The translations under genes and the position numbers were made by a program. A stretch of 64,000 nt of DNA, from positions 223,195 through 287,194 of the forward strand of contig NZ_PZZZ01000004.1 in the NCBI RefSeq assembly GCF_003046475.1. The letters run 5' to 3'. This DNA comes from Mycoplana dimorpha (lineage in GTDB: Bacteria; Pseudomonadota; Alphaproteobacteria; Rhizobiales; Rhizobiaceae). The notes under the pieces are model-generated. The model worked only from the letters and a program-made list of their open reading frames with translations, was not told the origin of the DNA and searched no databases. Shown one piece after another: positions 17,037-27,487 of the stretch (positions are counted from its first letter, which is position 1; every line of letters begins with the position of its first letter).

Positions 17037-18425
17037 TCAGGCGCGCTCGCCGTTGCGGATGCGGTAGCTCGGCTGGTACATCGTCACCAGTTCCTCGGCC
17101 GCCGTCGGGTGCACCGCCATGGTGCGATCGAAGTCGTCCTTGGTGCAGCCCGCCTTCAGCGCGATCCCGAGCAGCTGCGCCATCTCGCCGGCGTCGTGGC
17201 CGAGCACGTGCACGCCGAGAACCCGGCGGTCGGCCGCATTGACGATGATCTTCATGATCGTCTTCTCCTGCCGGCCCGACAGCGTCGCCTTCATCGGCCG
17301 GAATTCGGCACGGTAGACCTCCAGTTCCGGATATTTCCTGGCGGCCGCTTCCTCGCTCATGCCCACCGTCCCGATCTCCGGCTGCGAGAACACGGCCGTC
17401 GGAATCAGGTCGTGGTCCGGCGAGGTCGGCCGGTCGCGGAATTCGGTGTCGATGAAGCACATCGCCTCGTGGATCGCCACCGGCGTCAGCTGCACGCGAT
17501 CGGTGACGTCGCCGATGGCAAAGATGCCCGGAACATTCGTGCGCGAGTACTCGTCGACGACGATCGCGCCCCTGGCATCGGTATGGATGCCGGCGATCTC
17601 CAGTCCGAGGTCGGTCGTGTTGGGCACCCGGCCGAGCGCCAGCATGACGTGGTCGACCAGCAGCGTCTCGCCCCTCAACGTTTTGGCGCGGCGGCCGCCG
17701 CCCTCCGTCTCGGCGACCTCGACGACGATGTCCTCGCAGAGGATCCGGATTCCCTTGTCGACCATGGCCTTGTGCAGCCCCTGGCGCATGTCGTGGTCGA
17801 ACCGAGAGAGGATTTCCTTGCCGCGATAGATCAGCGTCGTCTCGACGCCGAGGCCGTGGAAAATGTTGGCGAACTCGACGGCGATATAGCCGCCTCCGGC
17901 GATCAGGATCGACTTCGGGAGCTCGAGCAGGTCGAACGCATCGTTTGAGGTGATGCACAGCTCGCGCCCCGGCAGATCCTGGTGCGGTGCGGGATGTCCG
18001 CCGGTGGCGATCAGGATGCGCTCGGCGGTCACCAGCTGGTCCGTCGCCGTCAGCCGGATCGTGTTGGGGCCGACGAGCACCGCCCGGGAGTTGAGGATTT
18101 CCGCACCCGCATTGTCGAGGCCCTTGCGGTAGAGTCCCTCCAGCCGGGTGATCTCCCGCTCCTTGGCCTCGACAAGCGCCTTCCAGTCGAACGTCGTCTC
18201 GCCGACGCTCCAGCCGAACCCGGCCGCATCCTCGAAGTGCTCGCTGAACTGCGAGGCATAGACGTAGAGCTTCTTCGGCACGCAGCCGCGGATGACGCAA
18301 GTGCCGCCGTAGCGAAACTCCTCGGCGATCGCCACCTTCTTGCCCAGTCCCGCGGCGAGCCGCGCGCTGCGCACGCCGCCCGAACCGCCACCGATCACGA
18401 AGAGGTCATAGTCGAACACGGGCAT
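17037..18425 (-). CDS. gor: Glutathione-disulfide reductase
   Basis: A 462-residue FAD enzyme regenerating GSH from GSSG with NADPH. The FAD site FVIGGGSGGVRSA is at residue 9, the redox disulfide is in GGTCVIRGCVPKK near 40, the NADPH site IAGGGYIAVEFA near 175, and the C-terminal catalytic His is in TMAVHPTAAEE near 435. ATG at 18425 has GGAG 7 nt before it. A terminator-like hairpin separates it from the upstream DUF2059 gene, so it likely has its own promoter between 18426 and 18510. Confidence 0.96.
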   Translation of the reverse strand: MPVFDYDLFVIGGGSGGVRSARLAAGLGKKVAIAEEFRYGGTCVIRGCVPKKLYVYASQFSEHFEDAAGFGWSVGETTFDWKALVEAKEREITRLEGLYRKGLDNAGAEILNSRAVLVGPNTIRLTATDQLVTAERILIATGGHPAPHQDLPGRELCITSNDAFDLLELPKSILIAGGGYIAVEFANIFHGLGVETTLIYRGKEILSRFDHDMRQGLHKAMVDKGIRILCEDIVVEVAETEGGGRRAKTLRGETLLVDHVMLALGRVPNTTDLGLEIAGIHTDARGAIVVDEYSRTNVPGIFAIGDVTDRVQLTPVAIHEAMCFIDTEFRDRPTSPDHDLIPTAVFSQPEIGTVGMSEEAAARKYPELEVYRAEFRPMKATLSGRQEKTIMKIIVNAADRRVLGVHVLGHDAGEMAQLLGIALKAGCTKDDFDRTMAVHPTAAEELVTMYQPSYRIRNGERA

Positions 18426-18510
18426 CGGGGCACTCCATATGGCGGTTGGCGGTCATTGCGACAGGCCGATCGTCGCCGGCCAGCGTCCGTGATATAGGCT
18501 GAGGGGGCGG

Positions 18511-18541
18511 AAAAGGAAAAGCCCGGATCGCTCCGGGCTTT
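18511..18541 (-). terminator. Rho-independent terminator after the DUF2059 gene
   Basis: A 10-bp perfect stem AAAGCCCGGA/TCCGGGCTTT with a 4-nt loop, followed on the minus strand by TTTTCCTTTT. It sits 29 bp after the stop codon at 18571 and insulates gor. Confidence 0.85.
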
Positions 18542-18570
18542 GAGAAACAGGAATTCGGTGGGGCGCAGCC

Positions 18571-19107
18571 TCAGTTCTTCGGCGCCGCGCCCTCGGCCTT
18601 CTTCTGGGCGCCGATCTCGGCTTCGAGCTTCTTGTCGCTGTTGACGGCCAGGTCGCGGGAGATGCCCGCCGCCCAGATGTCCGCAGCCTTCATCACCTCG
18701 CGTGCCGCAAGCGGTCCGGACCGCAGCAGCTTCTTGCCGGCCTCCGACGCGTAGAAGTCGGAAATCGCCTTCAGTTCCTCGACCGTGAAGGTCTTGGCGT
18801 AGATGTTTGCCACCTCGCGCTCGAGGTCGGCCCGGCGCGAGGCGAGCGCCAGCGCCTCCTCGTCGACGGTCTTGTTGATCAGGTCGCCATAGTTCGGCGT
18901 CGACTGGATGAGCGTGCTCTTCAGCTTCTCGGCGATCTCCGGCAGGATGCCGTCGAACTGGGCGGTCGCGTTCAGCGCATCCATCGCCGCGCGCGCCGCC
19001 TTGATCTGCTCTTCGGTTGCGTCCTGCGCCATGACGGTGCCCGCGAAGGTGGCGGAGGCGATGAGCGTTGCGGCAAGCGTGCGGCCAAGGCCGGCAAAGA
19101 TGGTCAT
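18571..19107 (-). CDS. DUF2059 domain-containing exported protein
   Basis: A 178-residue secreted protein. A signal peptide ends in VMAQDATEE, with cleavage expected near residue 27. The mature part is almost wholly helical and carries the DUF2059 signature YAKTFTVEELKAISDFYASEAGKK near residues 110-130. The family is common in the periplasm of proteobacteria and has no agreed function. AGGAG lies 10 nt upstream of the ATG. The gene is 17 bp after rpiA, a neighbourhood that recurs in rhizobia, so co-transcription with rpiA is likely. Confidence 0.9.
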   Translation of the reverse strand: MTIFAGLGRTLAATLIASATFAGTVMAQDATEEQIKAARAAMDALNATAQFDGILPEIAEKLKSTLIQSTPNYGDLINKTVDEEALALASRRADLEREVANIYAKTFTVEELKAISDFYASEAGKKLLRSGPLAAREVMKAADIWAAGISRDLAVNSDKKLEAEIGAQKKAEGAAPKN

Positions 19108-19124
19108 GGTGTCTGTGCTCCTGT

Positions 19125-19823
19125 CTAAGTGTCCGCTGTCAACGTCCGCGCACCTGCCGGCCCGGCAATGATGGCAAGAGACGCCATGTTGATGAACAAC
19201 CCGTGCTCGACGACGCCGGGAATCGCATTCAGGGCGGTCGCCAGCGCCTCTGCATCAGGAATACGGCCAAAAGATGCGTCGAGAATAAGGTGCCCGCCAT
19301 CGGTCATGAAATGGCCGGCGCCCGCCTGGCGCAGTTCGATCGCCCCTGAAAGACCGAGACGCGAGGCCGTGCGCTCGATCGCGATTCGCGTCGCCACCAT
19401 GCCGAACGGATTGACTTCGATCGGCAGCTTGAACGCGCCGAGCGTCTCGACGACCTTCGATTCGTCCGCGATCACGATCATGCGGCTCGAGGCGCCGGCC
19501 ACGATCTTCTCCCGCAGCAGCGCGCCGCCGCCGCCCTTGATGAGGCGAAGCCGGCCGTCCACCTCGTCCGCCCCGTCGATCGTCAGGTCCAGCTCGGGCA
19601 GCTCGTCCAGCGACATCAGCGGCACGCCGAGCTCGACGCAGAGCCGCGCCGTGCGCTCCGACGTCGGCACGCCGATCACCGAAAGGCCGCCTGCGACCCG
19701 CTCGGCAAGCAGCCGGACGAATTCCTCGGCCGTCGATCCGGTGCCGATCCCAAGGCGCATGCCGTCCTCGACGTGAGCCAGCGCCGCCGCAGCGGCTTTT
19801 ATCTTCATTTCGCGGGCGTCCAT
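19125..19823 (-). CDS. rpiA: Ribose-5-phosphate isomerase A
   Basis: A 232-residue enzyme interconverting ribose 5-phosphate and ribulose 5-phosphate in the pentose phosphate pathway. Motifs are [12 protein letters not shown] near residue 25, [12 protein letters not shown] near 82 (catalytic Asp) and [12 protein letters not shown] near 96 (catalytic Glu and Lys), all as in RpiA. The ATG at 19823 gives the usual length; GGAG/GAGG lie 3-10 nt upstream. The frame is open far beyond the start but that part is an antisense artefact over the gph leader. Confidence 0.96.
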   Translation of the reverse strand: MDAREMKIKAAAAALAHVEDGMRLGIGTGSTAEEFVRLLAERVAGGLSVIGVPTSERTARLCVELGVPLMSLDELPELDLTIDGADEVDGRLRLIKGGGGALLREKIVAGASSRMIVIADESKVVETLGAFKLPIEVNPFGMVATRIAIERTASRLGLSGAIELRQAGAGHFMTDGGHLILDASFGRIPDAEALATALNAIPGVVEHGLFINMASLAIIAGPAGARTLTADT

Positions 19824-20028
19824 CCGCCTCTCGCTCCTCGTAAACAGGGCCCGTCTGCGGGCAGATTCCGGTGTGACACTTACACGCCATCCGGCGCAAA
19901 CAAAAGCCAAATTCAGCCGCCGCGCGATTCGGGCGATAACGGCTGTGGGCATCGGTCGCGGACCGCGATTGCAATCGCGCCGCCCATCGCCTACCTCCAG
20001 ACGCTGTTGCCCAGCAGAAAGGACCGAC

Positions 20029-20715
20029 GTGACCCCGCCCCTAGTCGTCTTCGATCTCGACGGAACCCTCGTCGATACCGCCCCCGACCTGGTGTCCAGC
20101 CTGAACCATACGATCGGCACCGCCGGCCTCGCGCCGGTCACCTATACCGACCTGACTTATCTGGTCGGCCACGGCGGACAGGTGATGATCGAGCGTGCCT
20201 TCAAGCTGCGCGGCCGCGAGCTTGCCCGGGAAGATCTCGCCGGCATGCTGGAAATTTTCGTCGATCACTACGCGCAGGGCATGCCGGGCGAATCCCGGCC
20301 CTATCCGGGCCTGATCGACGCGCTCGCCCGTCTCGACGCTGCCGGCTTCAGGCTCGCCGTCTGCACCAACAAGATGGAAGGCCTCGCACGCCGCCTGATC
20401 GACGGTCTCGGCCTGACGGCGCGGTTTGCGGCGATCACCGGCGGCGACACTTTTCCCGTGCGCAAGCCAGACGCCTCGCATCTGCTGGAAACCGTGCGCC
20501 TCGCCGGCGGCGACCCGGCCCGCGCCGTGATGGTGGGCGACAGCCTCAACGACGTGCTCGTCGCCCGCAATGCCGGCGTACCCTCGATCGGCGTGCCGTT
20601 CGGCTACTCGGACGTGGCGATCGACGCGCTGGAACCGACGCACGTCATCGAAAGCTTCGACGAACTGGGTCCCGACCTCGTCCACTCCCTGATCGCAAGG
20701 ACGGCGGCTGCCTGA
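20029..20715 (+). CDS. gph: Phosphoglycolate phosphatase (HAD family)
   Basis: A 228-residue HAD-superfamily phosphatase that clears 2-phosphoglycolate. Motif I is [16 protein letters not shown] at residue 6, motif II CTNKMEG near 112, and motif [16 protein letters not shown] near 145 and MVGDSLNDV near 168. The start is GTG at 20029 with AAAGGA 5 nt upstream; no ATG is suitably placed. It is divergent from rpiA across 205 bp, which must hold both promoters. A shared hairpin follows at 20751. Confidence 0.93.
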   Translation: MTPPLVVFDLDGTLVDTAPDLVSSLNHTIGTAGLAPVTYTDLTYLVGHGGQVMIERAFKLRGRELAREDLAGMLEIFVDHYAQGMPGESRPYPGLIDALARLDAAGFRLAVCTNKMEGLARRLIDGLGLTARFAAITGGDTFPVRKPDASHLLETVRLAGGDPARAVMVGDSLNDVLVARNAGVPSIGVPFGYSDVAIDALEPTHVIESFDELGPDLVHSLIARTAAA

Positions 20716-20750
20716 CCGATCGGATCCAAGCCGAGGAAACCGGCAGACGC

Positions 20751-20784
20751 AAAGGGCCCGCTCCGTTGCCGAAGCGAGCCCTTT
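20751..20784. terminator. Bidirectional terminator between gph and L,D-transpeptidase gene
   Basis: AAAGGGC pairs with GCCCTTT and an inner CGCT pairs with AGCG, with a 10-nt loop. It lies midway between the two convergent stop codons (20715 and 20831). T-runs are short on both sides. Confidence 0.65.
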
Positions 20785-20830
20785 CATCTTTCACCGGCCA
20801 ACTGCAGCAGCCGGTCACGCCTCCGGCTGG

Positions 20831-22732
20831 TTAGCTCTGGGCCTGCCGCACCGCGCGGGTCGCTTCCATCGCCTTGCGCATGTAGTCGTCGCGGCCGTAA
20901 ATGTCGTCGAAGAACTCTACCTTGCCGTCCTTGTTCGGCCAGGCAGTGAAGTAGGACACATAGACCGGGACGCGCTCCGGAACGCTCACCGCCTTGTTGC
21001 GGCCCTTGGCGATCTGGGCGCCGACGTCGTCGACGCTGGTGCGGAGCACCGCCGCCGCCATGCGGCGCGGATCGGAAAGTCGCACGCAGCCATGGCTCAG
21101 TGCCCGCATGTCCTTCTTGAAATAGCTCTTCGATGGCGTGTCGTGCATGTAGATGGCGTGCGCGTTCGGAAACAGGATCTTCAGGTCGCCCAGCGCATTG
21201 TCGTCGCCGGGCGGCTGGCGCACCGCCACGCCCTTCGTCGAACTCCAGTCGATCTGCGTCGAGGAGACGGTCCGGCCGTTCAACTCCACTTCGTAGCCGA
21301 GGCGGTCGAGATAGGAGGGATCCGACCGCAGCTTCGGCAGCATCTCGTTGATGATGATCGACTGCGGCACGCCCCAGTACGGGTTGAATTCCACCGTCTG
21401 GATCTCGTCCTGGAAGAAATAGGTCTGGTTCGCCTTCGAACCGACCACCACGCGCATGGCGAACTGTTCGTCCCCCTTGTCGTGGTAGTAGGCCATGTAG
21501 GCCGGCTGGTTGATGAACACGTAGCGGCTGCCGAGCTCGGCCGGCAGCCATCGCGCCTGCTCCATCGCCACCTTGATCTTGAAGATCCTGTCGGCGACGC
21601 TGTCGCCGCCCGTCAGGTGGCGGATGGTCGCCTGGCCGACGACGCCGTCCGGCTTCAGCCCCTTCTCCTTCTGGAACGCCTCGACGAGCGCCACCAGCTC
21701 GGGCGTGTACTCCGGCGACTCCTTGTAGGCCGCGATCGTCGCCGCCTGCTCCGTCTTCAGCGCCTCCGAGCCGTGGCGGACCACGCCCTTGACGATGTTT
21801 GCGAGTTCCGGGTTGCTCTGGCCCGGCTTGAGCAGCGTGCCGGCGGCGATCACCACCGGATCGGAAGCGTCCGCCGACGCCTGCAGCCGCTTAAGCTCGG
21901 CCGCCAGCGCCTGGAAATGGCGGCCGGAGGGCGCGCGGCTGCGGAGATAGGCAGCCACGTCCGGACTTTGCGAGATGATGCTGAGCGCGGCGACGAGATT
22001 GACCTTCTTGCGGGCGAAGTCGTGATAGCCGGAAATACGGTTCGGATCGATCCGGCCGCGCACCGTATCGAGGACATAGGTAGTGACCGCCGAGGACAGG
22101 TTCACCTCGAATGCCGCAAGGTCCTGGTAGCGGGCGGCCATGTTGGCGCCGTCGAACACGGCGGACGGAACCTCCACCATGTAGTCCTTCGGGTCGAGGC
22201 CGACCGCCTCGGCGTCGGCAAGCACCGAAAGCGCCGCACGGGCGCGGGCGCTGATCTGACTGCCCGAGACCCAGATGAGGCCGGCATTGCGGCTGTAATA
22301 CTCTTCGACCGCCCTGGCGCTCTCCGCCGGAGCCATGGCGTTGACGGTCGCGAAATCGCGGCGGATCTCGTTTTCGGACGAGTACTGCACCAGCGGCATG
22401 CCGCGCTCCTTGATCGAGCCGGTGACCACCGGATCGGCGAGCTTGTCCATGGCGATCGCCCGCAACGGCTCGGGCTTGTAGGTATAGTATTGGGGTCCGG
22501 TGACGCGCGGCAGCGCCGCGGGTTTGGCATCCTTCCGCGCCCCCGGGACTGCAATGGCGGCCGGCCCGAGCGCGACCGGCAGCCGTGCGGGCTCCGGCTC
22601 CTGCCGCTTGCGCTTGCCGAACAGCATCTGCAGAAGGTTCGGCGCCTCGGCGCGTGCCGGCACCGCATCGACCACGACAAACGCGCAGGTTACCAGGAGC
22701 GCCGTAAGCGCCGCGGACTTTCTAAACTTCAT
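20831..22732 (-). CDS. YcbB-like murein L,D-transpeptidase
   Basis: A 633-residue periplasmic peptidoglycan enzyme making 3-3 cross-links. A signal peptide occupies the first 33 residues (ending VPARAEA). A scaffold region and a peptidoglycan-binding domain (VEAFQKEKGLKPDGVVG, near 365) precede the YkuD catalytic domain, where SHGCVRLSDP near 570 holds the catalytic Cys and His, with HDTPSK upstream. Large size and domain order match LdtD/YcbB. ATG at 22732 is chosen for the signal peptide; the frame continues 19 codons further without one. Confidence 0.93.
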   Translation of the reverse strand: MKFRKSAALTALLVTCAFVVVDAVPARAEAPNLLQMLFGKRKRQEPEPARLPVALGPAAIAVPGARKDAKPAALPRVTGPQYYTYKPEPLRAIAMDKLADPVVTGSIKERGMPLVQYSSENEIRRDFATVNAMAPAESARAVEEYYSRNAGLIWVSGSQISARARAALSVLADAEAVGLDPKDYMVEVPSAVFDGANMAARYQDLAAFEVNLSSAVTTYVLDTVRGRIDPNRISGYHDFARKKVNLVAALSIISQSPDVAAYLRSRAPSGRHFQALAAELKRLQASADASDPVVIAAGTLLKPGQSNPELANIVKGVVRHGSEALKTEQAATIAAYKESPEYTPELVALVEAFQKEKGLKPDGVVGQATIRHLTGGDSVADRIFKIKVAMEQARWLPAELGSRYVFINQPAYMAYYHDKGDEQFAMRVVVGSKANQTYFFQDEIQTVEFNPYWGVPQSIIINEMLPKLRSDPSYLDRLGYEVELNGRTVSSTQIDWSSTKGVAVRQPPGDDNALGDLKILFPNAHAIYMHDTPSKSYFKKDMRALSHGCVRLSDPRRMAAAVLRTSVDDVGAQIAKGRNKAVSVPERVPVYVSYFTAWPNKDGKVEFFDDIYGRDDYMRKAMEATRAVRQAQS

Positions 22733-23267
22733 GACTGCTTCATTCCCATGTACCGCCGACAGCAGCGGCGAGCCGGCATCCACCCGCATACGCGAGTGCG
22801 GAAACTATAGGGCGGGATGGTGAATGAAAAGGAAATGCACCCCGTTGTCCCGGTCGCATTTGCGGTCGGCCGCGCCACCGCAGCCGTTCCGTGCGACGCG
22901 GTGCAAAAATCTGAAATGCAACGAAGATTTCGGCGGCAATCACCCTTGCGAACGCCCGATCCGGGTTCCGCCGGCATCGACTTGGCCGGCGATTTCGCGC
23001 ATTCTGTAGCAGCGCGGCCACAGTCCCGGCAAAGGCCGGAATCCGGGCTAAGCCATCGCTCGACCGCAGCCTGCGCGGCCCTAATCGATTTTAGCCCGCA
23101 TGCCGGGCGTCGCCCGTCCCGCCGACCCTTTACAAGCGCCGCCCTGTTGGGCCAGAGAAGGCCCGGATTTCCAGCACGGCGCAGCCCAACCTGCGCCGTC
23201 CGGCCGCGCCGCGCCATGCGGCGGCGACGACCGCTCCGACAACGCATGGAAACAAGCGGGAAGCGAC
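22733..23267. other. Divergent intergenic region, L,D-transpeptidase gene to fumC (535 bp)
   Basis: The longest non-coding stretch of the window. Open frames in it are Arg/Pro-rich shadows with no family resemblance. A GGGCC/GGCCC hairpin with a 6-nt loop sits about 110 bp before fumC. I could not assign promoters with confidence. Confidence 0.5.
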
Positions 23268-24659
23268 ATGACATCTACGCGCACGGAAACCGACACCTTC
23301 GGCCCCATCGAAGTCGACAACAGCCGCTACTGGGGCGCCCAGGCCCAGCGCTCGCTCGGCAACTTCAAGATCGGCTGGGAGAAGCAGCCGCTTTCGATCG
23401 TGCGCGCGCTCGGCATCGTCAAGCAGGCGGCGGCGCGTGCCAACATGGCGCTTTCGGGTCTCGACCCGAAGATCGGCGAGGCCATCGCCGCCGCCGCCCA
23501 GGAGGTCATCGACGGCAAGCTCAACGACCACTTCCCGCTCGTCGTCTGGCAGACGGGCTCGGGCACCCAGTCGAACATGAACGCCAACGAGGTCATCTCC
23601 AACCGCGCGATCGAAATGCTCGGCGGCGAAATGGGCTCCAAGAAGCCGGTCCACCCGAACGACCACGTCAACATGAGCCAGTCGTCGAACGACACCTATC
23701 CGACGGCCATGCACATCGCCTGCGCCGAGCGCGTCGTCCACGACCTGCTGCCGGCGCTGAAGCACCTGCACGCTGCCCTCGAGGCCAAGGTCAAGGCCTT
23801 CGACCACATCATCAAGATCGGCCGCACCCACACCCAGGACGCAACGCCCCTCACCCTCGGCCAGGAGTTCTCCGGCTACGCCGCCCAGGTCGCCTCGTCG
23901 ATCAGGCGCATCGAGATGACCCTGCCCGGCCTGTGCGAGCTCGCCCAGGGCGGCACCGCCGTCGGCACCGGCCTGAACGCCCCGGTCGGCTTTGCCGAGA
24001 AGGTCGCCGAGGAAATCGCCAAGATCACCGGCATCGCCTTTAAGACCGCCCCGAACAAGTTCGAGGCGCTGGCCGCGCACGATTCGATGGTGTTCTCGCA
24101 TGGCGCGATCAATTCCGCCGCCGCCGCGCTCTTCAAGATCGCCAACGACATCCGCCTGCTCGGCTCCGGCCCGCGCTCCGGCCTCGGCGAACTGTCGCTG
24201 CCGGAAAACGAGCCCGGCTCGTCGATCATGCCCGGCAAGGTCAACCCGACCCAGTGCGAGGCGCTGACGCAGGTCTGCGTGCAGGTCTTCGGCAACCATA
24301 CCTCTCTCACCTTCGCCGGCAGCCAGGGCCACTTCGAACTGAACGTCTACAACCCGCTGATGGCCTACAACTTCCTGCAGTCCGTACAGTTGCTGTCGGA
24401 CGCGGTCGTCTCCTTCACCGACAATTGCGTCGTCGGCATCGAGGCGCGCGAGGACAACATCAAGGCGGCGCTCGAGCGTTCGCTGATGCTCGTCACTGCG
24501 CTGGCCCCGAAGATCGGCTACGACAACGCTGCCAAGATCGCCAAGACCGCCCACAAGAACGGCACGACGCTGCGCGAGGAAGCCGTCGGCGGCGGCTATG
24601 TGACCAACGAGGAATTCGACGAGGCGGTCCGTCCGGAAAAGATGATCATGCCGGGCTGA
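23268..24659 (+). CDS. fumC: Class II fumarate hydratase
   Basis: A 463-residue iron-independent fumarase interconverting fumarate and malate in the TCA cycle. The superfamily regions are visible: [13 protein letters not shown] near residue 98, [11 protein letters not shown] near 138, [16 protein letters not shown] near 185 and the signature [16 protein letters not shown] near 316. ATG at 23268 has GGGAAG 5 nt upstream; the frame stays open upstream but without family sequence. A terminator follows. Confidence 0.97.
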   Translation: MTSTRTETDTFGPIEVDNSRYWGAQAQRSLGNFKIGWEKQPLSIVRALGIVKQAAARANMALSGLDPKIGEAIAAAAQEVIDGKLNDHFPLVVWQTGSGTQSNMNANEVISNRAIEMLGGEMGSKKPVHPNDHVNMSQSSNDTYPTAMHIACAERVVHDLLPALKHLHAALEAKVKAFDHIIKIGRTHTQDATPLTLGQEFSGYAAQVASSIRRIEMTLPGLCELAQGGTAVGTGLNAPVGFAEKVAEEIAKITGIAFKTAPNKFEALAAHDSMVFSHGAINSAAAALFKIANDIRLLGSGPRSGLGELSLPENEPGSSIMPGKVNPTQCEALTQVCVQVFGNHTSLTFAGSQGHFELNVYNPLMAYNFLQSVQLLSDAVVSFTDNCVVGIEAREDNIKAALERSLMLVTALAPKIGYDNAAKIAKTAHKNGTTLREEAVGGGYVTNEEFDEAVRPEKMIMPG

Positions 24660-24686
24660 TCAGCCCCCATCGGCAGAAATTTACGG

Positions 24687-24717
24687 CCTCGCGGGTCCGC
24701 CCGCGGGGTCTTTTTTT
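24687..24717 (+). terminator. Rho-independent terminator after fumC
   Basis: The stem CCTCGCGGG/CCCGCGGGG (one G-U pair) with a 4-nt TCCG loop, followed by TC and then seven T. It begins 27 bp after the fumC stop. Confidence 0.9.
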
Positions 24718-24807
24718 CGCGACCAAAGTCACAGCATCGTTAATCGTTTCCAAATCTTTTCCACCTATTTTTATCACTCGCATAAGCAGCCACGACGGGA
24801 GCCGCCC

Positions 24808-25875
24808 ATGAACACGCCTGCAGCGCCGAAGGTCCAGGTGCCGGACATCGCGGCGCAGGTGACCTATGCGATGCGCATCATGGGCATCGCGCCGATACCG
24901 CGGAACTATGAGCTCTTTTACGAGGCCTATATCGGCTCGAGCCCGCAGCTGACGCGCGAGGTCGCCGCGCTCGGCAGCAAGGCCACCCAGGAAGAGCTGG
25001 ATGCGATCGGCGCCAAGCATTTCGGCCATCACCGCGCCGAGGCGATCGACGGCGCTCACACGAAGATGGTCTCGCAGCTCGACGCTCTGCTGCATCTGCT
25101 TAAGCAGGAGCAAAGCTCGCTGGAAAGCTACAACCGGCTGCTGGACGAAACCTACAGCCGCATCAACGACAAGAACCACGCAAGCGCCGAAATCATCCGC
25201 AGCGCCATCAACGTCCTGTCTGCGGCGACCGGCGACACCATCACGCAAGGCAAGGAGATGGTCGAGAACGTCGCCCAGAAGTCACGCGAGATGGACCTCG
25301 TCCGCCGCGAACTGGACGAATACAAGCGCATCGCCAACACGGACTCGCTCACGCAGCTCTCCAACCGCCGCGCCTTCGACGACAAGCTGGCCGCCATCTA
25401 CAACAATCCGATGCTGCACGGCGTCACCGCCCTGGTGCTTGCCGACATCGACCACTTCAAGAAGATCAACGACACCTACGGCCACCCGGTCGGCGACAAG
25501 ATCCTGGCCAGCGTCGGCAGCATCATCCGGGCCAGCGTGCGCAAGGACGTCTTCCTGGCCCGCACCGGCGGCGAGGAATTCGCGTTGATCGTCGAGGGCA
25601 ATACCCTCGACGAGGTCGTCGCGATGGCCGAGCGGGTCCGCATCGCACTCGAGCACACCCCGTTCAAGAACTCCAGGACCGGCGTCAACTACGGCCGGGT
25701 CACCATCTCGCTCGGCCTCTGCATGGCCAGCGACGCGGAAAGCCCGTCCGAGCTCTACAGCAAGGCCGACATCGCCCTCTACTGCGCCAAGAACGGCGGC
25801 CGCAACCGCACCATGGCCTTCGAGGAGGGCATGAAGAAGGACTTCTCCAAGAGCTGGCTGATCTACCGTAAATAG
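24808..25875 (+). CDS. GGDEF-domain diguanylate cyclase
   Basis: A 355-residue soluble protein: about 160 helical residues with no recognised sensor domain, a short coiled-coil linker (SREMDLVRRELDEYK near 165), then a GGDEF domain from about 185 (DSLTQLSNRRAFDD) with active-site TGGEEF near 253. GGEEF is a functional variant for c-di-GMP synthesis. The inhibitory I-site position reads RKDV instead of RxxD, so product inhibition may be lost. ATG at 24808 has GGGAG upstream. It is monocistronic after the fumC terminator. Confidence 0.92.
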   Translation: MNTPAAPKVQVPDIAAQVTYAMRIMGIAPIPRNYELFYEAYIGSSPQLTREVAALGSKATQEELDAIGAKHFGHHRAEAIDGAHTKMVSQLDALLHLLKQEQSSLESYNRLLDETYSRINDKNHASAEIIRSAINVLSAATGDTITQGKEMVENVAQKSREMDLVRRELDEYKRIANTDSLTQLSNRRAFDDKLAAIYNNPMLHGVTALVLADIDHFKKINDTYGHPVGDKILASVGSIIRASVRKDVFLARTGGEEFALIVEGNTLDEVVAMAERVRIALEHTPFKNSRTGVNYGRVTISLGLCMASDAESPSELYSKADIALYCAKNGGRNRTMAFEEGMKKDFSKSWLIYRK

Positions 25876-25912
25876 TGGCGCCGGGTCGTCGCGGCGCGCC
25901 GCCTTGGCTCGC

Positions 25913-26287
25913 CTACCGCGGCTTTTCCGACCGGTCCCGCGTCATGCCCTTGTCGGCAAGCTCCTGCTCGTAGGCGGCGAAGAGCTCGTCGCCCTTCTCG
26001 CCGAGCTCGCGCAGGTAGCTCCAGGTATAGATGCCAGAGTCGTGGAAGTCGTCGAAGCCGATCCGCACGGCGTAGTTTCCGGTCGGGACGACGGAGATGA
26101 TGCAGACGTTCCGCTTGCCGGGCACCGTGACCCGTTGGCCGGGCCCGTGCCCCTGCACCTCCGCCGATGGCGACAGCACCCGCAGCATCTCCGCCGACAG
26201 CTCGTAGCGTGCACCATTCTCGAAGGCGACCGTCAGGCGCTGACGGTCCTGCGAAACCCGCAATTCGGTGGGCCAATTCTCGCTCAT
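25913..26287 (-). CDS. DUF971 (gamma-butyrobetaine hydroxylase N-terminal-like) protein
   Basis: A 124-residue protein with the DUF971 pattern: [14 protein letters not shown] at the start, [21 protein letters not shown] in the middle, then [22 protein letters not shown] near residue 90. The same fold forms the zinc-binding N-terminal domain of gamma-butyrobetaine hydroxylase and is often fused or linked to Mrp/ApbC iron-sulfur carriers. ATG at 26287 has GGAGG 7 nt upstream. It lies divergent to moaA, whose product needs two Fe-S clusters, so a cluster-related role is a fair guess but unproven. Confidence 0.88.
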   Translation of the reverse strand: MSENWPTELRVSQDRQRLTVAFENGARYELSAEMLRVLSPSAEVQGHGPGQRVTVPGKRNVCIISVVPTGNYAVRIGFDDFHDSGIYTWSYLRELGEKGDELFAAYEQELADKGMTRDRSEKPR

Positions 26288-26426
26288 CGTCGTCCTCCAC
26301 GCGCTTTCTGGCAGCACTATGCCGCACGCGGCACATAGGCAAGCGGCAAATTGGTGCGATAATACCCAGGCGGTCTTGACGGGCGGCACGCCACGCCCGA
26401 CATTCCGCGGCAGCAGGAGGAATGAC

Positions 26427-27473
26427 GTGAACAGTTATGCAGGACCATCGGACACGGCAACGGCACTGGCAACATCCGGGGCGCCGATGATCGACCCGTT
26501 CGGTCGCGCCGTCACCTACCTGCGCGTGTCGGTCACCGACCGCTGCGATTTCCGCTGCACCTATTGCATGGCGGAGAACATGACCTTCCTGCCGAAGAAG
26601 GACCTGCTGACGCTGGAGGAACTGAACCGGCTCTGCACCGCCTTCATCGCCAAGGGCGTGCGCAAGCTGCGGCTGACCGGCGGCGAGCCGCTGGTTCGCA
26701 AGAACATCATGCATCTGGTGCGCGAGCTCGGCCGCCATGTCGAAGCCGGCCGTCTCGACGAGCTGACGCTGACGACCAACGGCTCGCAGCTCGCAAGGCA
26801 CGCCGCCGAGCTCTATGACTGCGGCGTGCGCCGCATCAACGTTTCCCTCGACACGCGCGACCCCGACAAGTTCCGCGCCATCACCCGCTGGGGCGACCTA
26901 TCCAAGGTGATGGAGGGCATCGATGCCGCCCAGGCGGCCGGCCTCAAGGTCAAGCTCAACGCCGTGGCCCTGAGGGATTTCAACGACCGCGAAATCCCCG
27001 ACATGCTTCGCTGGGCACATGGCCGCGGCATGGACCTGACGCTGATCGAGACGATGCCGATGGGCGAGATCGACGAGGATCGCACCGAGCACTACCTGCC
27101 GCTGTCTGAGATGCGGGCGCGGCTGTCGGAGCAGTTCACGCTCACCGACATCGACTACCGCACCGGCGGCCCGGCCCGCTACGTGACCGTCGCGGAGACC
27201 GGCGGCCGGCTCGGCCTCATCACGCCGATGACGCACAATTTCTGCGAAAGCTGCAACCGGGTGCGACTGACCTGCACCGGCACGCTCTACATGTGTCTCG
27301 GCCAGAACGACGCCGCCGACCTGCGCCTGCCGCTTCGCGCCTCCGACGACGATGCGCTGCTGTCGCAGGCTATCGACGAGGCGATCGGCCGCAAGCCCAA
27401 GGGGCATGACTTCGTCATCGGCCGCAACAACCGCCCCGCCGTTGCCCGCCACATGAGCGTCACCGGCGGCTGA
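26427..27473 (+). CDS. moaA: GTP 3',8-cyclase MoaA
   Basis: A 348-residue radical SAM enzyme starting molybdenum cofactor synthesis. The SAM cluster motif CDFRCTYC is near residue 36; the second cluster has cysteines in [11 protein letters not shown] and MCLG (CX2C...X13...C) near 275. [13 protein letters not shown] is the SAM-binding GGE region, and the protein ends in Gly-Gly, needed for catalysis. The start is GTG at 26427 with AGGAGG 6 nt upstream. mobA and mobB are in the window at 34 kb, not adjacent. Confidence 0.97.
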   Translation: MNSYAGPSDTATALATSGAPMIDPFGRAVTYLRVSVTDRCDFRCTYCMAENMTFLPKKDLLTLEELNRLCTAFIAKGVRKLRLTGGEPLVRKNIMHLVRELGRHVEAGRLDELTLTTNGSQLARHAAELYDCGVRRINVSLDTRDPDKFRAITRWGDLSKVMEGIDAAQAAGLKVKLNAVALRDFNDREIPDMLRWAHGRGMDLTLIETMPMGEIDEDRTEHYLPLSEMRARLSEQFTLTDIDYRTGGPARYVTVAETGGRLGLITPMTHNFCESCNRVRLTCTGTLYMCLGQNDAADLRLPLRASDDDALLSQAIDEAIGRKPKGHDFVIGRNNRPAVARHMSVTGG

Positions 27474-27487
27474 CGGCCACTCTCACC

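Noticed and set aside
22733-23267. Hidden gene in the 535-bp gap before fumC
   Set aside because: The available frames give Arg/Pro/Cys-rich translations without ribosome sites or recognisable motifs.
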